Shown: positions 56,023 through 64,000 of the stretch, one piece after another
Position numbering within the stretch: the stretch's first letter is position 1
Layout of the letters: each line of letters begins with the position of its first letter
Source: Burkholderia cepacia
GTDB lineage: Bacteria; Pseudomonadota; Gammaproteobacteria; Burkholderiales; Burkholderiaceae
Reading direction: 5' to 3'
Assembly: GCF_001039005.1 (NCBI RefSeq)
Contig: NZ_LDWR01000023.1
Span: 1-64,000 of the forward strand
DNA length: 64,000 nucleotides
The notes under the pieces: generated by a model
The model's database searches: none
What the model was told of the DNA's origin: nothing
The model's input: the letters and a program-made list of their open reading frames with translations, nothing else
Made by a program: the position numbers and the translations under genes

Positions 56023-57525
56023 ATGAAACACACCAGCGAGCGGCCGGTCGATCCGGCCGGCGGCGCGGATGCCCGTCATGCCGACCCCGATGCGATGTTC
56101 GCGTCGCACGAAGCCGGTTATGCGAAGCAGTTGAAGCCGCGGCACGTGCAGATGATCGCGATGGGCGGCGCGATCGGCACCGGCCTCTTTCTCGGCGCGG
56201 GCGGACGCCTGCAGAGCGCGGGGCCCGCGCTGGCGCTCGTGTATCTCGTCTGCGGCGTGTTCGCGTTCCTGATCATGCGCGCGCTCGGCGAGCTCGTGAT
56301 GCATCGGCCGACCAGCGGCAGCTTCGCGTCGTATGCACGGGAGTTCATGGGCGAGCGCGCATCGTTCGTCGCGGGCTGGATGTACTACCTGAACTGGGCA
56401 ACCACCGGCATCGTCGACATCACCGCGGTCGCGATCTACATGAAGTACTGGGCCGTGTTCACGGACGTGCCGCAATGGGTGTTCGCGCTCGGCGCGCTCG
56501 GGATCGTGTCGGTGATGAACATGATCGGCGTGAAGGTGTTCGGCGAGATGGAGTTCTGGTTCTCGCTCGTCAAGGTGGGGACGCTCGCGGTGTTTCTCGC
56601 GGTCGGTGCCGTGTTCCTCGCGAGCGGCCATCCGGTCGCCGGCCAGATGCCGGGGCTCCACCTGGTCGCGGATCACGGCGGGATCTTTCCGCATGGGATC
56701 CTGCCGGCCGTGCTGATCGTGCAGGGCGTCGTGTTCGCGTATGCGAGCATCGAGCTCGTCGGCGTCGCGGCGGGCGAGACCGCCGATGCGCGCAAGGTGT
56801 TGCCGAAGGCCATCAACAGCGTGATGTGGCGCATTGCGCTGTTCTACGTCGGCTCGGTCGTGCTGTTGACGATGCTGCTGCCGTGGACCGCGTACAGCTC
56901 GCACGAAAGCCCGTTCGTGACGTTCTTCAGCAAGCTCGGCGTGCCGTACGTCGGCACCGTGATGAACGTCGTGGTGCTGACCGCCGCGCTGTCGAGCCTG
57001 AACTCCGGCCTCTATTCGACCGGGCGCGTGCTGCGTTCGCTCGCGATGGGCGGGTCGGCGCCGCGCTTCGTGTCGCGGATGAACGCACGCGGCGTGCCGT
57101 ACGGCGGGATCCTGATCACGGTCGCGATCAATGCGATCGGCGTGCCGCTGAACTACATCGTGCCGGCCCAGGCGTTCGAGATCGTGCTGAACATGGCGTC
57201 GCTCGGGATCATCACGACCTGGGGCTTCATCGTGATGTGCCAGATCCTGTTCCGCCGCGCGGTCGATCGCGGCGAGCTGCAGGCCGTATCGTTCCGGATG
57301 CCCGGCGCGCCGTTCACGTCGTGGCTCACGCTGGTTTTCCTCGTCGGCGTGCTGGTGCTGATGGCGTTCGACTATCCGGGCGGGACGTGGACCGTCGCGA
57401 CGATTCCGGTCGTCGTGCTCGCGCTGGTGATCGGCTGGAAGCTGGCGAAGCGCGGCGTCGCGCGCGAGCGGGCGGTTGCCGCGCCCGTGGCGCGTACCGT
57501 CGCCGATCCGGCGCGGAACGCTTGA
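56023..57525 (+). CDS. Amino acid permease, AnsP/GabP-like (APC superfamily)
   Basis: A 500-residue, 12-helix inner-membrane carrier. '[20 protein letters not shown]' starts helix 1, and '[20 protein letters not shown]' and [14 protein letters not shown] follow as in amino acid permeases of the AAT family, close to asparagine permease AnsP. It should import asparagine or aspartate with protons. TGGAGA precedes ATG 56023. It follows aspA in the same direction and is likely co-transcribed; the hairpin after its stop ends the group. Confidence 0.88.
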   Translation: MKHTSERPVDPAGGADARHADPDAMFASHEAGYAKQLKPRHVQMIAMGGAIGTGLFLGAGGRLQSAGPALALVYLVCGVFAFLIMRALGELVMHRPTSGSFASYAREFMGERASFVAGWMYYLNWATTGIVDITAVAIYMKYWAVFTDVPQWVFALGALGIVSVMNMIGVKVFGEMEFWFSLVKVGTLAVFLAVGAVFLASGHPVAGQMPGLHLVADHGGIFPHGILPAVLIVQGVVFAYASIELVGVAAGETADARKVLPKAINSVMWRIALFYVGSVVLLTMLLPWTAYSSHESPFVTFFSKLGVPYVGTVMNVVVLTAALSSLNSGLYSTGRVLRSLAMGGSAPRFVSRMNARGVPYGGILITVAINAIGVPLNYIVPAQAFEIVLNMASLGIITTWGFIVMCQILFRRAVDRGELQAVSFRMPGAPFTSWLTLVFLVGVLVLMAFDYPGGTWTVATIPVVVLALVIGWKLAKRGVARERAVAAPVARTVADPARNA

Positions 57526-57539
57526 CGAATCGCGCCGGT

Positions 57540-57567
57540 GAAGCCGGTCCGTTCGCGGGCCGGCTTC
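57540..57567. terminator. Hairpin between the convergent permease and carboxylesterase genes
   Basis: GAAGCCGG pairs perfectly with CCGGCTTC around a 12-base loop, between two convergent stop codons; usable from both sides. Confidence 0.5.
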
Positions 57568-57576
57568 CCGGTGCGC

Positions 57577-58260
57577 TCAGTTCAACCCGGTGCGCTCATC
57601 GACCCACCGGCCGAAATCGGCGGCCATTTCCTGGGTCAGTTCATGCCCGGCTTCGTATAGCCGCGTGTCGTGCGCGACACCGAGCGCCGTGAGTTTCGCG
57701 TCGGCGGTGTCGGCCCAGGCGACGGGCAGCTTGTCGTCGAAGCGGCCGTGCACGATCAGCGCGTGAAGCGGGCGAAGCGCATCGCGCGGCGCGATCAGCG
57801 GATCGATTTCCGGCAGGATGCGGCCGCACAGCACGGCGAACGCGGTGACGTCGTCCGGCGACGTGAGGCCGACGCTCGCGCTCATGATGCCGCCCTGGCT
57901 GAAACCGGCGATCACGGTCGGCAATGCGGAGCCTGCGCCGTTTTGCGCACGGAATGCACGCAGCAGCGCGATCAGCTGCACGCGGCTTGCGTCCGCGCGG
58001 GCCGCGTCGATTTCAGGGCCGTTCGGGCCGAAGCGCACCGGAAACCACGCGTACTGATTGGGCCCGAACGTGAGCGGGCCGCGCACGAACGCGATCTCGA
58101 TGCGCGGGTCGATCGCATCGGCAATGTTCTGAAGGTTGGTTTCGTTGCCGCCGACGCCATGCAGCAGCAACAGGCGGGCGGCGGGGCGCTCGGCGGCCGG
58201 GCGCAGCCGGTACTGGAGGCCTGAATCGGGTTCGGTGGTCAGCGGCAGGACGTCGGTCAT
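57577..58260 (-). CDS. Phospholipase/carboxylesterase family alpha/beta hydrolase
   Basis: A 227-residue serine hydrolase of the YpfH/LYPLA type. The triad is visible: Ser in IAGFSQGGIMSA, Asp in HGRFDDKLPVAW and His in YEAGHELTQEM. The oxyanion loop LLLLHGVGGNETN is at residues 30-42. No signal peptide, so cytoplasmic. Such enzymes cleave short acyl esters or thioesters; the natural substrate is unknown. ATG 58260. It is not linked to an operon. Confidence 0.8.
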   Translation of the reverse strand: MTDVLPLTTEPDSGLQYRLRPAAERPAARLLLLHGVGGNETNLQNIADAIDPRIEIAFVRGPLTFGPNQYAWFPVRFGPNGPEIDAARADASRVQLIALLRAFRAQNGAGSALPTVIAGFSQGGIMSASVGLTSPDDVTAFAVLCGRILPEIDPLIAPRDALRPLHALIVHGRFDDKLPVAWADTADAKLTALGVAHDTRLYEAGHELTQEMAADFGRWVDERTGLN

Positions 58261-58476
58261 TGCGTGGGTCCGGAAAGGGAACGATGCGACAGTCTAGAGC
58301 GTGCGGACGGGGAGGTGAATCGCCGGGTTGCGATTGATTGTTTCCTGGTGGGAATGAATCGGGGAGCGGTTCGTGTCGGGGACAGATTGTCCGTACCGCA
58401 GCGCATGGAGCGGGCCGAAGGCAAAAACCCCCGCGGAAAACCGGCCGATCGGACGACTCGTCATCTTCACGCACAG

Positions 58477-58505
58477 TTGATAAAGTAGATACATTCTGTA
58501 GATAC
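58477..58505 (+). promoter_or_regulatory. Promoter with direct repeats before the VapBC genes
   Basis: TTGATA (58477-58482) and TAGATA (58499-58504) with a 16-bp spacer form a plausible promoter. GTAGATAC occurs twice (58485-58492 and 58498-58505, 13-bp period) overlapping it, which suits autoregulation by the antitoxin or complex. Confidence 0.45.
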
Positions 58506-58519
58506 GTGAGGGCGTGAAG

Positions 58520-58762
58520 ATGGATATTGCCAAGCTCTTCAAGCATGGCGGATCGCAGGCCGTCCGGCTGCCGAAGGATTTCCGCTTCGAGACGACCGAG
58601 GTCAGGATTCGCCGCCACGGAGCGTCCGTCATTCTCGAACCGGTGCCGCAAGACTGGACATGGCTGACGCCGTTGATCGGTCCGGTCGACGCCGATTTCG
58701 AGGCCGCCGCAACAACCCAGCCGGCCGCTCAAGAACGCCCGGGACTGGACGTGTTTGAATGA
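58520..58762 (+). CDS. vapB: VapB/VagC-type antitoxin (AbrB-like)
   Basis: An 80-residue protein: the N-terminal half is the AbrB/SpoVT swapped-hairpin DNA-binding fold (MDIAKLFKHGGSQAVRLPKD, then FRFETTEVRIRRHGASVILE), the C-terminal half an acidic, disordered toxin-binding tail. It should bind its own promoter and neutralise the toxin that follows. ATG 58520 has GAGG nine bases upstream; GTG 58514 is too close to it. Stop and toxin start overlap as ATGA. Confidence 0.85.
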   Translation: MDIAKLFKHGGSQAVRLPKDFRFETTEVRIRRHGASVILEPVPQDWTWLTPLIGPVDADFEAAATTQPAAQERPGLDVFE

Positions 58763-59166
58763 AGTTTCTGCTGGAGACCAATGCGGTAATCGCCATTCTC
58801 AAAGGCGAGCCGGCCATGTTGACCAGGCTGCGTGCGCATCAACCGGCAGATTTCGGCATTCCGGCGATCGTCGCACACGAGCTCTATTACGGCGCTTACA
58901 AAAGTCAGCGAGTCGCAGCCAATCTGGCACGCGTGGAGGGGCTCCAGTTCGAGGTCGTGTCGTTCGACGCGGAAGATGCTCAGCATGCCGGCGAAATTCG
59001 TGCGCAGTTGACCGCGGCAGGCACCCCGATCGGTCCGTACGATGCGTTGATCGCGGGGCAGGCGCGTGCGCGACGGCTGGTGCTTGTCACGCATAACACG
59101 CGCGAATTCGAGCGAGTCGCCGAGCTGCAGGTCGAGGATTGGCTCGCAGACGCGCGCGAAAACTGA
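58759..59166 (+). CDS. vapC: VapC toxin, PIN-domain ribonuclease with Glu in place of first catalytic Asp
   Basis: A 135-residue PIN-domain protein starting MKFLLETNAVIAILKGEP. PIN toxins normally have Asp in 'LLDTN'; this one has Glu6. The other acidic metal ligands are present: Glu in VAHELYYGAYKS, Asp in IGPYDALIAGQA, and the Asn of LVTHNTREFERV. It would cleave a specific RNA, usually initiator tRNA or rRNA, when VapB is lost. Asp-to-Glu may lower but need not abolish activity. Translation is coupled to vapB by ATGA overlap. Confidence 0.85.
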   Translation: MKFLLETNAVIAILKGEPAMLTRLRAHQPADFGIPAIVAHELYYGAYKSQRVAANLARVEGLQFEVVSFDAEDAQHAGEIRAQLTAAGTPIGPYDALIAGQARARRLVLVTHNTREFERVAELQVEDWLADAREN

Positions 59167-59265
59167 CCGCATTGCGGTCATCCGGCGACCGGAACGGATT
59201 CCCGATCGCCGAATTCGGCTCGCCACGCGCTCGCGATCCGGCTTGCGAGCGCCGCCCATTTCGCG

Positions 59266-60753
59266 TTACCGAAGCCGGATGATCGTCGACTTCAGTTCCG
59301 TGTATTTCTCCAGCGCGTGCAGCGAGTTGTCGCGCCCGTTGCCCGACTCCTTGAAGCCGCCGAACGGGAAGTTCATGTCGTCGGTTTCCTCGTAGCCATT
59401 CACCCACACCGTGCCGGCCCGCAACCGGCGCGCGGTTTCGTGCGCGGTCGTCAGGTTTGCCGTCCACACCGATGCCGCGAGCCCGTAGCGCGTGTCGTTC
59501 GCGAGCGCGACGGCCGTATCGAGATCGTCGAATGCGGTGACCGCGAGCACGGGCCCGAAGATCTCCTCGCGCACGATCCGCGCATCGGCACGCGGGCAGT
59601 CGAACACGGTCGGCTCGACGTACTGGCCGCCACTCGCGGTGCGTGCGCGCTTGCCGCCCGCCAGCAGCGTCGCCTCGTCGCGGCCGGCATCGACGTAGCC
59701 GAGCACGCGCTCGACCTGCGCCGCGTCGATCAGGCTGCCCATCCGCGTGTCGGGCGACAGCGGATCGCCGGGCGCATAGTCGGGCGCGATCGCGAGCACG
59801 CGCGCGACCAACGCGTCGCGAATCTCGCGATGGACCAGCAGCCGCGAGCCGGCCGTGCACATCTGTCCGGTGTTGTAGAACACCGCATGCGCGACGGTGC
59901 GTGCCGCGCGGTCGAGGTCGGGGCAGTCGGGCAGCACGATCTGCGGCGACTTGCCGCCGAGTTCGAGCCACACGCGCTTCAGGTTCGAATCGGCCGCGCA
60001 GCGCGCGACCTTGTGGCCGACCGCGGTCGAGCCGGTAAACGCGATGCAGTCCACGTCCGGATGGCGCGCGAGCGCTTCGCCCGCGTCTCCGAAGCCCGGC
60101 AGCACGTTGAGCACGCCGGCCGGCAACCCGGCTTGCGCCGCGAGCGCGGCGAGCCGCAGCGCACTCAGCGGCGATTTCTCCGACGGTTTCAGTACGACGC
60201 TGTTGCCGGCCGCGAGCGCGGGCGCGCATTTCCACATCGCGATCATCGCGGGGAAATTCCACGGCACGACCGCGGCGACCACGCCGATCGGCTCGCGCGT
60301 GACGAGCCCGACGAGATGCGCGTCAGCCGGCACGACTTCGCCGCCGGTCTTGTCGATCGCTTCCGCGAACCATTCGGCGCAATACGCGGTGGACGGAATA
60401 TCGACCGCAGTCGTATCGGCGATCGGCTTGCCGGTGTCGAGCGTCTCGAGCAGCGCGAGATCGTCCGCGTGCTCGCGGATCAGCGCGGCCCAGCGCAGCA
60501 GCACGCGCTTGCGTTCGCGCGGTGTCGCACCGCGCCATGCGCCGTGCTCGAACGCACGCCGCGCGGCCGCAACCGCGAGGTCGGCGTCGGCCTGCCGGCA
60601 ATGCGCGACCTGGGCGAGCACGCGGCCGTCGATCGGGCTCGTGCATGCGAAGGTCGCGCCGTCGTGCGCGTCGCGGAACGCGCCATCCACGAAGGCGCGC
60701 GATTCGATTTCGAGTTGGCCGGCGCGCGTGCGCCAGGCGTCGTTCGTCTGCAT
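59266..60753 (-). CDS. Aldehyde dehydrogenase, aminobutyraldehyde-type (PuuC-like)
   Basis: A 495-residue NAD(P)-dependent ALDH. 'PWNFPAMIAMWKCAPALAAG' and FTGSTAVGHKVARCAA bind cofactor; WLELGGKSPQIVLPD carries the general base Glu and YNTGQMCTAGSRLLVHR the catalytic Cys. Similarity is greatest to gamma-glutamyl-aminobutyraldehyde, betaine-aldehyde or trimethylaminobutyraldehyde dehydrogenases; sequence alone does not choose. ATG 60753 has GGAG upstream, better than the ATG at 60768. It follows the thioesterase gene by 18 bp in one leftward operon. Confidence 0.82.
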   Translation of the reverse strand: MQTNDAWRTRAGQLEIESRAFVDGAFRDAHDGATFACTSPIDGRVLAQVAHCRQADADLAVAAARRAFEHGAWRGATPRERKRVLLRWAALIREHADDLALLETLDTGKPIADTTAVDIPSTAYCAEWFAEAIDKTGGEVVPADAHLVGLVTREPIGVVAAVVPWNFPAMIAMWKCAPALAAGNSVVLKPSEKSPLSALRLAALAAQAGLPAGVLNVLPGFGDAGEALARHPDVDCIAFTGSTAVGHKVARCAADSNLKRVWLELGGKSPQIVLPDCPDLDRAARTVAHAVFYNTGQMCTAGSRLLVHREIRDALVARVLAIAPDYAPGDPLSPDTRMGSLIDAAQVERVLGYVDAGRDEATLLAGGKRARTASGGQYVEPTVFDCPRADARIVREEIFGPVLAVTAFDDLDTAVALANDTRYGLAASVWTANLTTAHETARRLRAGTVWVNGYEETDDMNFPFGGFKESGNGRDNSLHALEKYTELKSTIIRLR

Positions 60754-60771
60754 GGAAGGCTCCGTCATGGT

Positions 60772-61350
60772 TCAGCGTGAAGCGGGGGCGGGGCGGCGGA
60801 TCGCGATCGCGCGGCCCGCATGAGGTTCGCGCGGCGCGCGTGCGTGTTCGGCATGAATCGCGTCGAGATGCCGGCGCATCGTGTCGGGAAACGGCGCGGA
60901 GCGCTTCGCGCGCATGTCGACGTGGGTCAGCAGTTGCTCGCCGGTCGCGAGCTGCGCACCGGTCGTCGCGTGATGCATCGAATGGAACACGTGCAGGCGC
61001 CGGTCGTCCACATCGAGCAATCGCAGCGTGAGCCTGAGCGGATCGCCGAGCATCGCTTCGCGCAGGTGGCGGATGTGGGTTTCCGACGAATAGATCGAGC
61101 AGCCGGCTTTGCGATAGTCGTCGTCGATGCCGAAATAACGGAAGAACGCGTCGCTGCTGTCGCCGAACACGAGCAGGTAGCACGATTCGCTCATGTGGCC
61201 GTTGTAGTCGACCCATTCGGGCTGCACGGTGCAGCGGTGCAGTTCGAGCGGCGTCGCGATCGGCGCGCCCGGGTCGTACGGGCGAGACTTCTGTCCTTCG
61301 TAGGCCGAGCGCAGGCGCGGCTCGGCGGCGGGGCTGAGGTGGGTCGTCAT
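60772..61350 (-). CDS. Hot-dog thioesterase, 4HBT/CdhB-like
   Basis: A 192-residue thioesterase. 'PEWVDYNGHMSESCYLLVFG' is the hot-dog active-site helix with catalytic Asp; THIRHLREAMLGDPLRLTLR and LHVFHSMHHATTGAQLATGE complete the fold. Its length and the HMSESCYL core resemble betainyl-CoA thioesterase of carnitine breakdown, which would fit a trimethylaminobutyraldehyde dehydrogenase downstream; this pairing is inference. ATG 61350 is used rather than GTG 61359. A TetR-like palindrome lies 71 bp upstream. Confidence 0.75.
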   Translation of the reverse strand: MTTHLSPAAEPRLRSAYEGQKSRPYDPGAPIATPLELHRCTVQPEWVDYNGHMSESCYLLVFGDSSDAFFRYFGIDDDYRKAGCSIYSSETHIRHLREAMLGDPLRLTLRLLDVDDRRLHVFHSMHHATTGAQLATGEQLLTHVDMRAKRSAPFPDTMRRHLDAIHAEHARAPREPHAGRAIAIRRPAPASR

Positions 61351-61420
61351 CCGGTGCACTCCGAGGTTCGGAACGGGCCCGCGCGTCGTCCGCGGGGCTG
61401 CCGGTCGATGTTATGACAGG

Positions 61421-61436
61421 TTGAACGTTTTTTCAA
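61421..61436. promoter_or_regulatory. TetR-like palindrome, left copy
   Basis: TTGAACGTTTTTTCAA: inverted TTGAA/TTCAA arms with a 6-bp centre, the style of TetR-family operators, 71 bp before the thioesterase start. Confidence 0.45.
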
Positions 61437-61489
61437 TAAAGATATCGCCGATGCGTGTAAACACCGGTGCCGATCGGTGCCTCTATCGA

Positions 61490-61505
61490 TTGAACATTCA
61501 TTCAA
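61490..61505. promoter_or_regulatory. TetR-like palindrome, right copy
   Basis: TTGAACATTCATTCAA: the same arms and spacing, 69 bp further right and 107 bp before the porin start. Two matched sites in one divergent region suggest a shared repressor, whose gene is not in the window. Confidence 0.5.
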
Positions 61506-61612
61506 CGAAACCTATACTCGCCAGCGCCGCGATGCCGAAGCGAAGCAGGCGGGCGGTCTTTCACGAACAACGACAATCGATCCGCGTCGCGCGGAAACTG
61601 GAGACACCGGAA

Positions 61613-62743
61613 ATGAAGAAACGCTTCCTGCTGGCCGGCTTGATGTCGGTGATGGCCCACGGTTATGCGCACGCGCAGAGCAGCGTCTCGCTGTACGGGA
61701 TCATCGACGGCGGCATCACCTACGTGAACAATACGGGCGGCGCGCATGCGTATCTGTTCGACGACGGCGTGTCGTACGGCAACCGCGTCGGCCTGATGGG
61801 CACCGAGGATCTCGGCGGCGGCAACAAGGCCGTGTTCAAGCTCGAGAACGGCTTCCGGCTCGGCACGGGCAAGCTGAACCAGGGCGGCGCGATGTTCGGG
61901 CGCCAGGCTTACGTGGGGCTCGGCAACGACTGGGGCACGCTGACGTTCGGCAATCAGTACGACTTCGCGTTCGACTTCACGGCGGCGTTCAACGTCAGCG
62001 CGTTCGGCAGCGGCTACGGCGTGCACCTCGGCGATTTCGACCGCCAGAGCGGCGACCGGCTGCAGAACGCGGTGAAGTTCGTCAGCAACAGCTTCCACGG
62101 GCTCGTGGTCGGCGGCATGTATTCGTTCAGCAACGACGCGGGCAGTTTCCACGACGGCAGCGCGTGGAGCGTCGGCGCGACCTACACGCAAGGTGATTTC
62201 TCGGCGGGCGGCAACTATACGCGGCTCAATTCGCCGCGCGGGCTCGCGGCGCTCGACCCGTATGCGCAGATCGGCGTGACGACGATGCTTGGGCAGACGG
62301 TCGCGACGATCGATCCGGCGACCGGCGCCGTCACCGACCTGCACGACTCGACGCCGTTTGCGATCAATTCGCAGTCGATCTTCGGGATCGGCGCATCGTA
62401 CGTGCTCGGCAAGCTGACGCTCAGCGCAGACTTCAGCAACACGACGTTCAAGGGCTACGGGCAATCGTCGACGATGCGCGTGTACGAGGCGGGCGGTGTG
62501 TACCAGGCGACCGCGCCGCTGTCGCTCGTCGCGGGCTACCAGTACACGACCTTCGAAGGCCATCACTGGCACGAGGCCGCGCTCGGCGCGCACTACGCGT
62601 TGTCGAAACGCACCGACGTGTATGCGGCCGTCGACTGGATGCGCGCGTCGAACGGCGTCGACGCGGTGATCGGCTACAGCTTCGCGCCGTCGACGAGCCG
62701 CACGCAGGCCGCCGCACGCGTCGGCATGCGGCACAACTTCTGA
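61613..62743 (+). CDS. Outer-membrane porin, OmpC-like (Gram-negative porin family)
   Basis: A 376-residue porin. The signal peptide (KKRFLLAGLMSVMAHGYAHA) is followed by the mature start QSSVSLYGIIDGGITYV. A trimeric 16-strand barrel is expected, with 'NRVGLMGTEDLGGGNKAVFK' and FGRQAYVGLGNDWGTLTFGN as family landmarks, and a C-terminal Phe (RHNF) for outer-membrane assembly. GGAGACACC precedes ATG 61613. Divergent from the thioesterase operon across the TetR-like sites, it may admit the substrate of those enzymes. Confidence 0.9.
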   Translation: MKKRFLLAGLMSVMAHGYAHAQSSVSLYGIIDGGITYVNNTGGAHAYLFDDGVSYGNRVGLMGTEDLGGGNKAVFKLENGFRLGTGKLNQGGAMFGRQAYVGLGNDWGTLTFGNQYDFAFDFTAAFNVSAFGSGYGVHLGDFDRQSGDRLQNAVKFVSNSFHGLVVGGMYSFSNDAGSFHDGSAWSVGATYTQGDFSAGGNYTRLNSPRGLAALDPYAQIGVTTMLGQTVATIDPATGAVTDLHDSTPFAINSQSIFGIGASYVLGKLTLSADFSNTTFKGYGQSSTMRVYEAGGVYQATAPLSLVAGYQYTTFEGHHWHEAALGAHYALSKRTDVYAAVDWMRASNGVDAVIGYSFAPSTSRTQAAARVGMRHNF

Positions 62744-62786
62744 TCCTTCTGTTTCCATGGGCCGGGAACGGCCGGCCCCGTCGACC

Positions 62787-64000
62787 ATGTCCGATTTTTC
62801 CTCGAACGGCGACGTCGTCGCCGCGTTGCGCGATGCGCTCGGTGACGATTGCGTGAGCACGGGCGACGCGATCGGCACGCGTCATTTCACGAACTACGGC
62901 GAAGCGCCGGGCGCGCGGCCGCATGCGCTGCTGCGGCCGCGCAGCGTCGGCGACGTGAGCCGCGCGCTCGCGATCTGCACCGCATACCGGCAGACGGTCG
63001 TGCCGCAGGGCGGGATGACGGGGCTCGCGGCCGGCGCGGCGCCAACCGAGGGTGACGTCGCGCTGTCGCTCGAGCGGCTGACGGGTGTCGTCGAGATCGA
63101 CGCGGACGCGGCGACCGTCACAGCCTGGGCCGGCACCACGCTGCAGGATCTGCAACAGGCGGTGGACGACGCGGGGTTCGCGCTCGGCATCGATCTCGGC
63201 GCACGCGGTTCGTGCCAGATCGGCGGCAATGTCGCGAGCAACGCGGGCGGCAACCGCGTGATCCGCTACGGCACCACGCGCGAACAGGTGCTCGGTCTCG
63301 AAGTGGTGCTGGCCGACGGCACCGTGCTGGGTTCGCTGAACAAGCTGCTGAAAAACAACACGGGATACGACCTGCGGCAGATCTTCGTCGGCAGCGAAGG
63401 CACGCTCGGCATCGTCACGCGTGTCGTGCTGCGGCTGCATCCGAAGCTCGCCGCGCCGTCGACCGCGCTGTGCGCGGTGCGCGACACGGCCGCGGCGCTC
63501 GCGCTGCTGCGCGATGCGCGGGCGTCGTGCGCGGACTTGCTCAGTTTCGAGACGATGTGGCCGGCGTTCTACGGCTACGTCGCCGAACACACGCCGGGCC
63601 TGCGTGCGCCGTTGCCGGCGGACGGCGGCGTCAAGGTGCTGATCGAATGCGCAAGCGGTGACGCGGCGCAGACCGCCGAGCGATTTGAAACCGTGCTGGC
63701 CGGCTGGCTCGAACGCGGGCTGATCGACGATGCGGCGCTCGCGCAGAGCGCCGCGGACGCCCAGGCGTTCTGGACGTTGAGGGAAGGGCTCGCGATCGAC
63801 GCGCTGCCCGGCCTGGTGAATTTCGACGTGGGGATTCCGCCGCGCGAGACGGCGGCGTTCATCGACGCGTGCGATCGCGCGCTGACGACACGCTGGCCCG
63901 GCGCGCACGTGTTCTTCTTCGGGCATCTCGGCGACAGCAACCTGCATGTCTGCGTATCGGCGCCGTATGCGAAGGGCGAAAGCGCGCACGACGTCGACGC
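62787..64000 (+). CDS. FAD-linked D-2-hydroxyacid dehydrogenase (GlcD/D2HGDH type), 3' end beyond window
   Basis: The frame runs from ATG 62787 past the right edge; 404 residues are visible. The FAD-binding PCMH domain shows VPQGGMTGLAAGAAP, then 'LGARGSCQIGGNVASNAGGN' with RYGTTREQVLGLEVVLADGT, then KNNTGYDLRQIFVGSEGTLG; the C-terminal oxidase cap begins after it, with FFFGHLGDSNLHVCVS holding the His-Asn metal site. Such enzymes oxidise D-lactate, D-2-hydroxyglutarate or glycolate and pass electrons to flavoprotein or quinone. It starts 43 bp after the porin stop and could be co-transcribed with it. Confidence 0.85.
   Translation, partial: MSDFSSNGDVVAALRDALGDDCVSTGDAIGTRHFTNYGEAPGARPHALLRPRSVGDVSRALAICTAYRQTVVPQGGMTGLAAGAAPTEGDVALSLERLTGVVEIDADAATVTAWAGTTLQDLQQAVDDAGFALGIDLGARGSCQIGGNVASNAGGNRVIRYGTTREQVLGLEVVLADGTVLGSLNKLLKNNTGYDLRQIFVGSEGTLGIVTRVVLRLHPKLAAPSTALCAVRDTAAALALLRDARASCADLLSFETMWPAFYGYVAEHTPGLRAPLPADGGVKVLIECASGDAAQTAERFETVLAGWLERGLIDDAALAQSAADAQAFWTLREGLAIDALPGLVNFDVGIPPRETAAFIDACDRALTTRWPGAHVFFFGHLGDSNLHVCVSAPYAKGESAHDVD

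Overview
High-GC proteobacterial chromosome segment with strong G/C preference at third codon positions. The gene content (complete aerobic nicotinate pathway, Wsp-type c-di-GMP genes, many LysR regulators next to metabolic genes, OmpC-type porin, TonB siderophore receptor) fits Burkholderia, most likely a Burkholderia cepacia complex secondary chromosome. The species cannot be fixed from sequence alone. No rRNA, tRNA, CRISPR array or insertion sequence was seen.

Layout. 1-4.9 kb: 5' end of a family 2 glycosyltransferase, a NinX-like small protein, an orphan solute-binding protein, and a LysR regulator divergent from a 14-TM efflux pump. 4.9-8.4 kb: LysR, Asp/Glu-racemase-like enzyme and NCS1 permease, all leftward. 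8.8-21.5 kb: nicotinic acid catabolic island. It holds transporter nicT, repressor nicR, leftward nicE-nicD-nicX-nicF-nicB and rightward nicC-nicA-cytochrome c. Nicotinate is hydroxylated by NicA/NicB plus cytochrome c, then NicC, NicX, NicD, NicF and NicE lead to fumarate. A repeated 14-bp element precedes nicT, nicE and nicC and is the probable NicR operator. The dehydrogenase is unusual: the Mo subunit stands alone, and the cytochrome subunit keeps a shrunken, apparently non-catalytic copy of the Mo fold.

21.7-31.5 kb: a lipoprotein, a valine-degradation operon (MHS transporter, mmsA, mmsB) with a tandem hairpin between mmsA and mmsB and a divergent LysR, an SRPBCC protein, an unknown membrane protein, a haloacid dehalogenase, and a cysteine hydrolase with its LysR. 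31.8-36.3 kb: c-di-GMP signalling (GAF-PAS-GGDEF-EAL protein, convergent WspR-like cyclase and WspF-like methylesterase), without the rest of a Wsp operon. 36.7-41 kb: small unknown proteins and a DUF969-DUF979-DUF2891 operon. 41.4-46.1 kb: a cytoplasmic SoeABC-type molybdoenzyme complex. 46.2-52 kb: a GH92 mannosidase lipoprotein and a probably Fur-controlled siderophore receptor. 52.2-57.5 kb: asparagine/aspartate use (asparaginase, LysR, aspartase, permease). 57.6-64 kb: carboxylesterase, VapBC toxin-antitoxin pair, thioesterase-aldehyde dehydrogenase operon divergent from a porin across two TetR-like palindromes, and the 5' part of a flavin D-2-hydroxyacid dehydrogenase.

Two intergenic scars (about 41.1 and 49.5 kb) each keep only the C-terminal tails of two formerly divergent genes.
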